Below are positions 53,682 to 64,000 of a stretch of DNA of 64,000 bases, in pieces (positions within the stretch are counted from its first letter, which is position 1; every line of letters begins with the position of its first letter). The translations under genes and the position numbers were made by a program. Source of the stretch: Glandiceps talaboti (Eukaryota; Hemichordata; Enteropneusta; Spengelidae); the NCBI RefSeq assembly GCF_964340395.1, contig NC_135553.1, forward strand, positions 7,411,501 through 7,475,500, read 5' to 3'. A model generated the notes under the pieces. The model was given only the letters and a program-made list of their open reading frames with translations, was not told where the DNA came from and did not search any database.

Positions 53682-55796
53682 TATGACACCATAAATTCTT
53701 TGTGATACAGTAAGAAACAGGGGTGAAAAAATGCCTTATAAACTGCAACAATAATATTGCATCAGATATCTTCGTACCACGTCTTGTGAGCTAATCACCA
53801 AGTTAACCATAGAAGTAAAGGTGGCCTATAGCTGAACCCTTTGTTCGAATCTATTGCATCATCCAGATCCAGCAAACTTTTAACAATAATGTCAATCAAA
53901 GTTATTTTTAGACCTCTGTTATAAACACGGTAAACAAAGTAAATTGTTGGGATTCTTTAAACACAAAACCAAGTCTGCCCTATTGATTTAAAATTCAATT
54001 TGGAATGACAAATTTGTAAGTATATGAGATTGGCTATGTTCGTTTAAAAACAAAGAGGAAAATAATAGACACTAGATGTAGAAGTGGGCAAAAATAACCC
54101 ACGTGCACGTTACTGCTGATTTTGTAATAATTTATTTGCTAAATGTTCTGACATGTATCACTATCGCCGTGAAGTATCTAACAAAAATAGCTTGCCATCA
54201 TCATTTCATGCATTATACGAAAAATACAGCTTTTGTCACTGTGATTTCTTATATCAGATATATACACACTATGTTGAAATTTCTGAGACAGGGGTATTCT
54301 TGCATTCTTTAAACATGAAACCATGTCTACATTATTGATATAAAATTCAATTTGGAATGACAAAGTAAACAAGATTGGCCGTGTTTGTTTTATAACATCA
54401 CATTGGCCGTGTTTCGTGTTTGTTTCATAGCAACACAACGATTTTATACGAAGACCTATTGTTACTTAACTTGGTGTGGCGATAGGGACGTATTCTTTGT
54501 TCGTTTGCCGAACTATTCTGTAAGTAGATGCTTTCGTCAGTTAAAAAATCGTACGATTATTTGCACACAGTGCAGTGAGGTTACCTGGAATATGATTCTA
54601 TTTAGCACCAGGAGATATCGTATATCGTATCGTGTTTAAGGTGAAAGGTCGACAAGTCCTAGTACGCTACACTCCCTCGTTGAACCACTGTTGCTAATAC
54701 ACAAATTTCTTTTATTTACGAACTTTTACTCTGAATCAGCAGATTTCCTCACCTACTCCACCCCTCTTTTCATATTCAATGACATTAAACTGAGGAGAAG
54801 TTCTACTACTTCTACTTCTATACTGTGCAAACAATCAAAAAGGATTATCATCACACAGGCGTAACGCTGGTGACGTCATTTAGATGTCACTCGTGCGCTT
54901 TTGAAACGCGGTTCACTACTATAAAGTTGCTTTATGTCACGACGATGATTCTTTCGTTCGGCACCTAGGTCCATTCAAACTCGTCGCGTGGAATCAGTGC
55001 ACCCAACATGCGTAGTGTTCAGTTCCGTGACCAGCACAGATTGTGCGTTATTGGAGTTCTATTGTAAACTGTAGTGTAGCGTTATCGATACGGTTGGTCA
55101 ATGATAATGGTTGCATGGCAACCATTAGAGGATGATTGCATACGGGTAGTTTCAATCTAGAATTATAAAACCTACATGTATCTTCCGACTTCTGGAAATA
55201 ATTTTATGTTCAAGCTAGTAAATACGTTTGAATGAATAATAAAGAAGATGGTCACTTTATATTACTGGACGTAAACATGTACGAAGATGCGTGATGCACC
55301 TTAATGCGATTATTTATGTGGACACTTAAATACGCGTAAATTGAGCAACTATGATAACGTAACGTTACTCTATTTAATTGAATCCTTTTAATTTTAGAGA
55401 ATTAGGGCGTCAACTTAATGTACCTTGTAGATAGTATCTGAAGTAGATACATGTACAAATTTTAATTCGTATAAAGCCAGTCTTCTTGAGTATTTGTTCT
55501 TAAGCTTGCTGTAGGATTTGAAATGAAAGACAGATCACTCGATTTTATGAAAGATATAACATTTATTACATTATATAACGTAATTTGTAGGAAAGCCTGA
55601 CTTCATTTTGATGTGTAAATGACGATATGCATATAAAAAAGGTTCTTGGCAGATTATATACTTATAGGCTGAAAGTTCAGAAGCTCATCTAGTCTTTCAA
55701 AGTGAGAGGTTTGAAGATAAGAACAAAACAATACATGACGAATGTAGTAAAAGATATATGAGTTACACGTCTGTGATGTCACGTTTGGACATAATG
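53682..55796. other. Unit 4 promoter relic and gene E 3' flank
   Basis: ATTGCATCA motifs at 53756-53764 and 53853-53861 and a TATAAG-type box near 53735 match the gene E promoter. A minus-strand AATAAA at 55562-55567 probably ends gene E. The rest is unremarkable. Confidence 0.5.
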
Positions 55797-58700
55797 TCAA
55801 GTAGTTTCCCTTGCGGAAATCATCATCTGCAGGATCAAGTTTACAAATATCTGAAATAACCAAATCATCTGTGTTGACGATTGAAAGCTGTGTTCACCGT
55901 TTTCTGTTGACAGCTCTTCGACATCTGCAGAAAGGGAGAGAATAAATTATTGCATTGACTTTTCATCAACAGATAATGTGATGAACACCAACGGTACGGT
56001 TTTGCAATGATCTATTGTGAACGACAAACGTGAAGAGGGCTTTTACAGTGCACTATATAAATTGTTTCTGATATACATATTGATGGACAATGTATGCATT
56101 AGTACACGACAATTATGACGCCTTAATGATAAATAATGTGTCCAACTACACCATTTTTCATGGCGGTAGATTCATTGTGACAATTTTCCTAAACCATTTT
56201 CATTAGTACAAATAGTTTAATAATACCTGGCTTAACGTCAAGACTGAACGTCTTCTCCGTTATCTTGTTGGTCTCCATACCGCTGATTTCAGCTCTACAG
56301 GTATACTTTCCAGTGTGTCCAATCTCCACTTCATCGATATCAAGTTTACTCGAACAATTGTAAGAATTTTCAAACCCATATTCACACTGGTCAAGAATAC
56401 GGACTTGCGCATCACTGTAGTTTGATATTAGTTGGTCGTTGAAATACCATGTGAATGTGGTCTGGGGTCTTCCCATTGTTGTCTTACACGTTGCACTAAA
56501 TTTTGTTTTCTCTTTGGTGTCTACACCTGACGAATCGAACGATGCGTTGAAGGGAACTATAATTAAAAACAAACACGAACACACACAGCTAAAATGATGT
56601 TGGTTTGGTATTTCACTCTTGTAACATGACATATTTTACACACACTTAGACAACTTCAAATGCAAAGAAACAAATACATCGGTGCCATGCACAGTGGGGA
56701 TGTAGAAGTAGTCAAGTTGATATATGTTGATTATCAGTCAGAAAATAAACAATTGAAGCCCATTGAAATCATCAAGTCCATGTGTAATGTTTTCATTAGA
56801 AGCCTGTCGTTACTGCACTGTTAAAGAATAGCAATACTTTATCACTGTTCAGTGTTATTGGGTAAAAGATCCTGCCGTGTTTGTTGTTTCTCAGTTATTG
56901 TTAGTTTAGAGTTAAACTGTGTCTATCTTTGTGTGAAAAACGAACGTAATGTGTGAAAAACGAAAGTAATGTCCCATGAGTGAAAGACAAACCAATATAA
57001 TTTTAGCTGAAACACCATCGAAGCAAGAAAAACAAACAATTTGGAAGACCTTCATGGTTTTTTCGTTGTTTTAGAGTTTAAGTAAAGTGCAAATTACATG
57101 GTTCGGTATAACGTTATTGATGTTATTATGGATAAGTCTAACATTTCCATAATATAGGATACTTACTGTAGATATTGAGACGAATGATTCCAAGACGTTG
57201 TTCAGACTTTCCGTTAGCATTCTCGAATACCACAGTGCATTGATATATACTTTCGTCAGATAAATTTATGTTTCGGATTGTCAAACTCGCGTTGTGTATT
57301 GAGTACTTGTACGTGTCTATGTACTTGTGAACACCAAGCATGTTATGACCAATAAATCTACCACTGTGAGCATCCTCCCATCGAATCAATGACAAGGCCT
57401 GGGTTTGTTCTCCCTGCTTACCCTTCCTGTATGGACATTCCAATGTTTCGGTCTTCCCAATACTTGTGAATTTCGTAAATTCTTTCGCAAAACCAACATG
57501 ACCTGTTGAAATTTAAAGAGCATACTTTTTTTTAATTATAGGTTCTTGAATATAATCAAACAGCTATTAACTAGTTAGTGTAGAATTCTTATCTTTCATT
57601 TGAAAAAATCTTTAAAGTTTAATTTTAAACTAAACTTCCGTTATGTGTTGAAACAGTGGGACAGTCTATAGAGAATAATGCATGACATTCTTATCTAATA
57701 TAAAATGGTTATTGATAATTCCGTCAGAGATAAAACTATTGTAGTGACGACTGCAAAAATTCATAATAGATTGTTTCAGGATCAGGGACAGTATTTGATT
57801 TACTTTATGTTTGCATTGTAGTCTTTATATATATCTAATTCTCAGCTGTTTTGTGGTTTTGGCTCACGTGACCTCCTTTATTCGTTCTTATGTATTTATG
57901 TAACCCTCCTCCGGGGATAAACGGAGGTATGTTCCGTCATTGGAATAAAGAAAGTCTATACTATACTATACTATACTATACTATACTATAATATACTATA
58001 CTATACTATACTATACTATACTAAACTATACTATAATATACTAAACTATACTATACTATACTAAACTATACTATACTATACTATACTATACTATACTATA
58101 CTATACTATACTATACTATACTATACTAAACTATACTATAATATACTAAACTATACTATTATACTATACTATACTATACTATACTAAACTATACTATACT
58201 AAACTATACTATACTATACTATACTATACTATACTATACTATACTATACTATACTATACTATACTATACTAAACTAACTATACTAAACTATACTATACTA
58301 TACTAAACTATACTATACTATACTATACTAAACTATATTATACTAAACTATACTATACTATACTAAACTATACTGTTCTATACTATACTATACTATACTA
58401 TACTATACTATACTATACTATACTGTTCTATACTATACTATTCTATACTATACTATACTATACTATACTATACTATACTATACTATACTATACTATACTA
58501 TACTATACTATACTATACTATACTATACTATACTATACTATACTAATATCCAAGTCTAATTTATCTTGATATTTTCCTCCAAGCTCTAACGATCTTCCAA
58601 TTTAAAGGGGTCCTTTGAACATATATTTTCATGCATATATATTAATGGTAATCCCGTCAGAGAGTTGGGCCTCATTTAATAACAGTATGAACTTAACAGT

Positions 58701-59266
58701 TTTATGGGGGTAAATCTGCTACACACCCTTGCTTCTACATTACTTTAATTCCTGCCTTTACTACGGGAACCGAGAAGGCTCATAATATCATAAATAGATT
58801 TTGATTTTTTTAAAAAGATAAATAAATTTGTGAAAATGAATTTAAATTGGAAATCGATTTGCAAATGCAAGTGAACATGAAAACGAATTTAAATCGGAGA
58901 AATTTGAGCATGCAAGTGAAAATGAAAATGAATTGAACTTGGAAATTGATTTGCAAATGCAACTTGATATGAAAAAACTTTTTTTTCTTTAAAATGAAAA
59001 GTGATATGAATTTTTTTCTTAATTTTTCTTTTTTTAAAATCAAAATTTATTTGTGATATCGTGAGCCTTCTCGGTTGCCGTACTATAGCTATGTTTATTC
59101 AGAAGAAATTCAAAAAATAAACAAATGAAGATAAAAACGGGAAAAATGTACTAGTGAACAATACGTTTTATGCAATACAATTGATCTGTTTATATTATAC
59201 AGTATACTTACCATGCATGGTAATCATCCATATTACAATGAAAACGGCTGTCGATGTAAACTTCAT
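55797..59266 (-). CDS. Gene E: V-C2 immunoglobulin membrane-anchored protein
   Basis: Minus-strand exons: 59266-59212 (signal peptide MKFTSTAVFIVIWMITM), 57502-57167 (V-set), 56556-56227 (C2), 55924-55797 (tail). The total is 849 nt, 282 residues, phases matching. The V domain has TLECPY, IRWEDA and LSDESIYQC. The C2 domain has SATCKTT, FTWYFND and HTGKYTC, with the extra Cys pair (DQCEYG, SYNCSS). The terminal exon has a polar stalk and a hydrophobic segment (MIWLFQIFVNLILQMMI) near the C-terminus, so a TM or GPI-type anchor. It is divergently placed from receptor B (start 60734, 1.47 kb away). The promoter has TATATA near 59322-59328 and three copies of an ATF/C-EBP-like motif. A cell-surface recognition role is inferred. 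Confidence 0.9.
57895..58545. repeat. (CTATA)n satellite seeded by a retroelement-like 3' end
   Basis: 57955-58545 is almost pure CTATA with CTAAA and CTGTT variants, about 590 bp, inside the first intron of gene E. It follows a retroelement-like end (cctccggggataaacggagg ... ggaataaagaaagtctata), so the array probably grew from that element's tail. Confidence 0.85.
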
Positions 59267-59340
59267 GGTGACGAATTACTTGTTCTTGATAGAGTAAGAC
59301 TTAAGCGTCAGCAACCTTACACTATATACCTCTAACTACT

Positions 59341-59495
59341 ATTGCATCAGATTTTCCTGTCATGTTTCGTGCTATGAATACAAATATTTCAATACCTTTG
59401 TTATCTTTGGTCTATTGCATCAGATTTTCCAGCCATGTTTCGTGCTATAAATACCAATATTTCAATACCTTTGTTATCGTTGATCTATTGCATCA
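59341..59495 (-). promoter_or_regulatory. Tandem 73-bp repeat with TGATGCAAT sites upstream of gene E
   Basis: Plus-strand attgcatca at 59341, 59414 and 59487 is spaced exactly 73 bp apart, within near-identical flanks (agattttcc..catgtttcgtgctat). On the gene E strand it reads TGATGCAAT, the C/EBP-ATF composite element. It lies 75-230 bp upstream of the start codon. Confidence 0.6.
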
Positions 59496-60733
59496 TCCAA
59501 CAACTATTTAGGAGAGGGGCTTTCCAGTCAAATTTAATCATTGATCACAAATTCGTATTCTGTAAACAAAGTACGCCTTCAAGGTGAAAATAAAAAAGAC
59601 GCATTACAAATGAGTAACTATCCATACTTTGAAAAATAACTACATAACAAACTGATTAGTATCCATACTTCTGATTGTATACCATGTCAATGCTTTATTG
59701 AGTCTATCTACTGTGTAGTATCTTGAACAATGCATTGTTATACGAAAGTACAGCTTTGGTTACCATGACGTCTCCACAGTAAATGCACACGTTAACATTT
59801 TGGAGACGCACGAAATATGTATTTGTACTATTTAAGCACGAAAGTGAAACCATGACTAGTCCTTGAAATGAAATGCTGACAAAGTTAAAAAGAGATTATG
59901 ACCATGTTCGTCTTTACATCGGCCGACTCTCATAACAACAGAAGAATTTGAAGACCCTTTTGTTACTTGTACTTTGTTCAGTGGTTTAAGTAGGGACAAC
60001 CTGTTTAGCACACAACACTTAAACTGTATGCCCTTCAAGTATCTCAGTCGAACGAACTCTGCAAGCAGTTGTTTTCATGTGTTCGAAACTAGTTCGATAA
60101 TTTGCATACAATACGATTACCTGGTATGATGAAATCCCACTCAGTACCAGTAGCGCACTGTTTCCAAAGCACGACTCCCATGTCAGGTAAAAGGCATGCC
60201 TTTTTATACTACATACCTCTTTTTAATCAAGGCCTCATTACCTCCCTATAGATCGTTCACCTGGAGAACATTTCTCATTATGGTGCAGTAACTAAATATG
60301 ACATTTTACTATGAACCTGTATATTTTTCTACAGTAGAGTACATATCATTGACCCTATAACTGAAGGATAATTTCCCAACAGTTTGGGCGACATTCGTTG
60401 CAATTTCGAATTATAATCCAACGGGTTCATACCATGTAGTATACCAGTTTTATATTGACTACATTGCTATAGTATGTACAGTTGTTATATCCCGAAAATC
60501 ATTCCTAGATGTGATAAATCAAGACCTTTATTTCTGTGGGACAAGTATTCATGTAATTTGTGATGAGTTTGCTGCTTTATTATAGGCAAAAACACGTTTC
60601 CGTCTTATGATTGCGCCCTCACTTGTAACTTCCATTTTATTTTTAAAGTATAACGGGATTTGGAATATCTTTGCTGTAATATATGTTCTGACCCTGCTTG
60701 CCTTTCATGAGAAAAATTACATTTCACTTCCAG
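59496..60733. other. Divergent intergenic region between gene E and receptor B
   Basis: Holds upstream sequences of both genes. The receptor B start is immediately preceded by a strong acceptor (tttcacttccag|ATG), so an untranslated first exon should lie here; I could not place it. Confidence 0.45.
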
Positions 60734-61780
60734 ATGCAGTTAATGATGTCTTCATCTAACGGAACCTTGGTGAAAAAGAGAAATATTTGGCTATACACAA
60801 TACTTATTTTATGTACTAGAAACGCTTTTGGTATTCTGAAATGCGAAGATCAAGGTAATAAACTTTACCGCCGATAATGGCACATTCTACATTTACAATT
60901 TCCAATCAGTCGTGTCTCAAAAATTATCATTAATTGTTTTATCACAACTTGTTCAGTGTTATTATCACATATGATAACAGATAACACTGCAGCTTGACAA
61001 AACTTAGCCGACATCAAGAGCTCCATTAACGATTTGCATTGACCGAGAAGTGGCTGAATCAAGGACATTTTGCTGGTAACATTTAATTTTTTTTATATAT
61101 CCTGTTTCCAAGCAGGCGGAGCCAGAGCTGTTAGTACTACTGAGATATATGTACCACTAAACTTTGACGTCAACATAGAATCTGGATATACACTTTACCT
61201 TGATAGCGGTGTCTATCCTATTGATCCCCGAATACTGTGTGTAAATACAACTAGGAAGCAAGGTAACTAACACTAGTATATTGTGATCTGCGAGTATTAG
61301 CTAAGGTCATTATAAAAATAATATTTATAACTATTTAAACTGGCTTTATAGAATATGTGTGTGCTTTGGTATGGTTGATATATGTGCCAAATTATATGGA
61401 ATTTGAAGCTTCCATTCTTACTAAAGCTCATTAATTATGCACATTATGCACACATTCAGTTTTATAGCACATATGCGATGTGTGATGTTTAATGTATAGA
61501 GCAAATTATATTGAATTTGAAGTGTGAATTCTTAAGATATATCCTAACTAGTAAAAACCATTAATTATGCAAAATAACTGATTAATCTTTACTGGATGTT
61601 TACCAAAGTCTAACCGGTTCTTGTGGGTATATATCATATGGAAGATGTGTAGCAACTTTCATTAGAATCGATGCAGCAATTATTGAGATATCGTGTCCAC
61701 AGACAGACACACAAACAGACAGACAGACAGACAGACAGATAGATAGACAGACAGACATACAGACAGACAGACAGACAGAA

Positions 61781-61827
<47 letters not shown>

Positions 61828-63312
61828 AAGACAGAAAGACAAAAGCACAACATAACACTCCATTATGGGAGGTAAAAACGTTACTCACAAAAAATCCTGC
61901 CAAGATGTACATGCAAGCTCATAATAACGTTTATTAGAGTGTTTAGAAAAGGAAATTATCACTTCCCCTGACTTAAATATTAAAACAATGCTAGTGACAA
62001 AAATAACGTACTACTGTGACAATACTACAAAATTAGAATCTAATACTGGTTGTCAGTGTTTTAATATTATTCTTACTTCATCTGATTAACATCATTCAGG
62101 GTCGACATTCTCATTATGTTCACATGATGAAAAAGATATGAATAGAGTTGACTTACCAGGACATGAACTTATCAATCGCGAAGATAAATGGATGCTGAAG
62201 GTCGATAACCTTACTTTGAGAGAAGATGGTGAAATACATCAATGGTGGTTTGGTGCAACTAAAGAAATTCTAGGTCAAACACTTACAGAAATAAGAGGTG
62301 AGAAGACGATATAGATAAGATATATTTAAATATATTGAGGGTCGGGGTAGATAAAATTATCATGCTCTTTACCAAAGATTCCACGACGTTGATTTCTGTC
62401 AGTGATTATTATCAAATGTAAACCGAATGCCTTTCGTAGGGGGTATTGTTCCTAAATTCTTGGTATCATCAAAATGCATAAAATTTGAAGCATGCATCGT
62501 ATAGGATATTGGATACGTCAGTATTTTCTTCGTCATCATCAATGTAATGTATGCACTAAGTCTAAAGATACTTGAAGCGTGCATTGAGATACTGCATAAA
62601 ATTACTACAGACACAGACAGACAGACGGACAGACGGACAGAGAAACAAACAGAGGGACAAAGAGAGACAGACATACACAGTCATATATTCCCTTACGCAA
62701 GGTAGAAATGGCAAAGCAATACCTATGCTCTCGCGCATTTCAATGTACATGTATAGTGTTCCTTTTATATTGTGTACTGGGATCTTATACTCCTTATATT
62801 TACTTAATTAAGATATCATTTGACTCTTACCGCAAGTTCTTACAATCCTAAGCCTTGCCCAATTATGAGAGTTGATTGATATGATTGTATTGCATTGTTT
62901 GCTTTAGCAAATAAATATTATAACTTTATACAGATGTGAAAGTCGGAGATGCATTATTAAATGTTACGGTATCAGGAGGAAGGAATTCGACTCTCTCGCT
63001 CATATTTAAGGCGCTGAATATAACCGACGTCAACCTGAAGGACAGTAATCGTAATATTTATTTTGATTTTGTAAATCTTAATGGGAAAGCAGCTCAATGC
63101 CACATATACTCCAATCCGTCGGACGGCATCAAAATTTCACCCTCTCATCAATTCAACAACTTGGCAGTAAATTTCTGGAACTTCAATTGTGATATGAGTG
63201 GAAAGTATACTCTTACGCGATCACTTGATAAAGGAACCAAAACCACAGTTATTGACGTCAAAGTAAAAGGTTAGTTTAAAACGAGGACGTACAGAGATAG
63301 AAGGACATACAT

Positions 63313-63365
<53 letters not shown>

Positions 63366-63507
63366 ATAGATAGAGAGAGGGATAGGGAAGAGAGATACCG
63401 AATTCGAAATAAAGAGACTTGACAATATATGTATGTCTGTCTGTCTGTCTGTTAGATTGAACCTCCCATCCATCCATCCATACATGCGCCCACCAGCGTA
63501 GAGCGAC

Positions 63508-63595
<88 letters not shown>

Positions 63596-63634
63596 GAGGG
63601 ATACCGAATTCGAAATACAGAGATGACAATTATC

Positions 63635-63670
<36 letters not shown>

Positions 63671-64000
63671 GTAGATTGATCTATTTATCCGTTATCATTC
63701 ACCTTGCAGACTTACTCATTTTATAACATATTGCAAACCATTTTATAAGTTCATATCCACATGTTTTGAACAGGAATTTGGTTTGCCATGATTGATAATT
63801 ATATCATCGGTTATTTTTTTTTCAGAGGAAATAGAGACCAATATAACGATAGTAAAGCAACCCGAGTATTCTACTGATACAGCGGAAATCAAATGTTCAT
63901 CAAACAAAAAGATTATTTCAACGAAGTGGTTCGTTAATGGATTTTTTATTCAGGTAATTCTAAGATTTTTTAAATCTTACTAACATTTGTTCAAAATATT
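60734..64000 (+). CDS. Receptor B: paralog of receptor A (5' part, runs off window)
   Basis: Exons: 60734-60854, 61116-61262, 62100-62297, 62934-63269, 63826-63953, then beyond the window. Exon order and phases match receptor A, and exon 5 is 128 nt in both. Exon 1 encodes a signal peptide (IWLYTILILCTRNAFGIL). Exons 2-3 carry SGYTLYLDSG, RILCVNTT, FSLCSHD and DGEIHQWWF (Trp instead of the F-strand Cys). Exon 4 carries AAQCHIYS and FNCDMSGKYTL. Exon 5 begins the C2 Ig domain (IKCSSN, STKWFVNG). There are several N-glycosylation sequons (NTT, NLT, NVT, NST, NIT). The Ig F-G half, stalk and TM are expected to the right. An untranslated upstream exon is likely because ATG directly follows an acceptor. 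Confidence 0.85.
61290..61880. repeat. Dispersed repeat with (GACA)n in receptor B intron 2
   Basis: Has the family order: gaatttgaag units, 'attatgcaaaa', 'tttaccaaagtctaacc', 'gagatatcgtgtccac', (GACA)n at 61701-61850, then the terminal small hairpin 'ctccattatgggaggtaa'. Confidence 0.8.
62395..62710. repeat. Dispersed repeat, partial copy in receptor B intron 3
   Basis: Contains gtaaaccgaatgcctttcgt (similar to 29180), an aaatttgaagcatgcat unit, a GACA/GGAC run at about 62610-62655, and the end 'tcccttacgcaaggtagaa'. Confidence 0.7.
63305..63680. repeat. Tandem duplicated microsatellite block in receptor B intron 4
   Basis: (GACA)n at 63316-63362, (GA)n at 63511-63591 and CTGT runs near 63434 and 63640. 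The segment 'gataccgaattcgaaata' occurs at about 63396 and 63601, each followed by CTGT and 'tagattga', so a block of about 205 bp is duplicated. Confidence 0.85.

Noticed and set aside
58810-59043. Phe/Lys-rich 77-residue open frame
   Set aside because: Arises from low-complexity A/T-rich imperfect repeats in the first intron of gene E.

Overview
This is AT-rich, intron-dense animal DNA, crowded with microsatellites and small transposons. Genes have short exons with GT..AG borders, nearly all in phase 1. The kinases are metazoan receptor tyrosine kinases and the other genes are immunoglobulin-superfamily (IgSF) receptors. Abundant GACA/CTGT, TA and GA arrays, LINE tails and hammerhead-bearing repeats suggest an invertebrate bilaterian (hemichordate, amphioxus or lophotrochozoan-like). 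The sequence alone does not settle the phylum.

Layout. RTK1 (+, 3' part, 1-6121) is followed by a decayed exon of a second receptor family (about 8505-8790, +), a shared 'anchor' repeat (about 9.66-9.97 kb) and a decayed V-C2 Ig gene (12124-13609, -). Receptor A (+, 18995-23377) is followed by an anchor copy (23.8-24.77 kb) and two intact V-C2 Ig genes, C (-, 25978-28061) and D (-, 32145-34252). RTK2 (+, 36763-46698) is followed by an anchor copy (49.25-50.58 kb), a V-C2 pseudogene (-, 51840-53681) and an intact V-C2 gene E (-, 55797-59266). Receptor B (+, 60734 onward) runs off the right edge. The strand pattern is therefore +/-/+/--/+/--/+. Plus-strand receptors (RTK or type A/B) converge on minus-strand V-C2 proteins, and the 5' ends of neighbouring blocks face each other.

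How the genes relate. RTK2's ectodomain is a V-set plus a C2-like Ig domain on two phase 1-1 exons. Genes C, D and E have the same plan, but end in a short hydrophobic tail instead of a kinase. Receptors A and B are type I membrane proteins with unusual N-terminal beta-rich modules, followed (complete in A) by an ordinary C2 Ig domain. Intact genes sit beside relics and very similar paralogs, so this looks like a rapidly turning-over IgSF receptor cluster. A role in self/non-self or cell-cell recognition is a hypothesis, not shown by the sequence.

RTK1 and RTK2 are recent duplicates, alike in introns and in about 2 kb of 3' flank. This gives empty-site evidence for several transposon insertions. 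RTK2 has two striking lesions: HRD to HCD in the catalytic loop, and a one-base-too-long Ig2 exon. RTK2 introns also hold two hammerhead-ribozyme-like folds in a repeat that borders the TA arrays. All gene models were assembled by hand from splice consensus, reading phase and paralog comparison; no transcript evidence was available.
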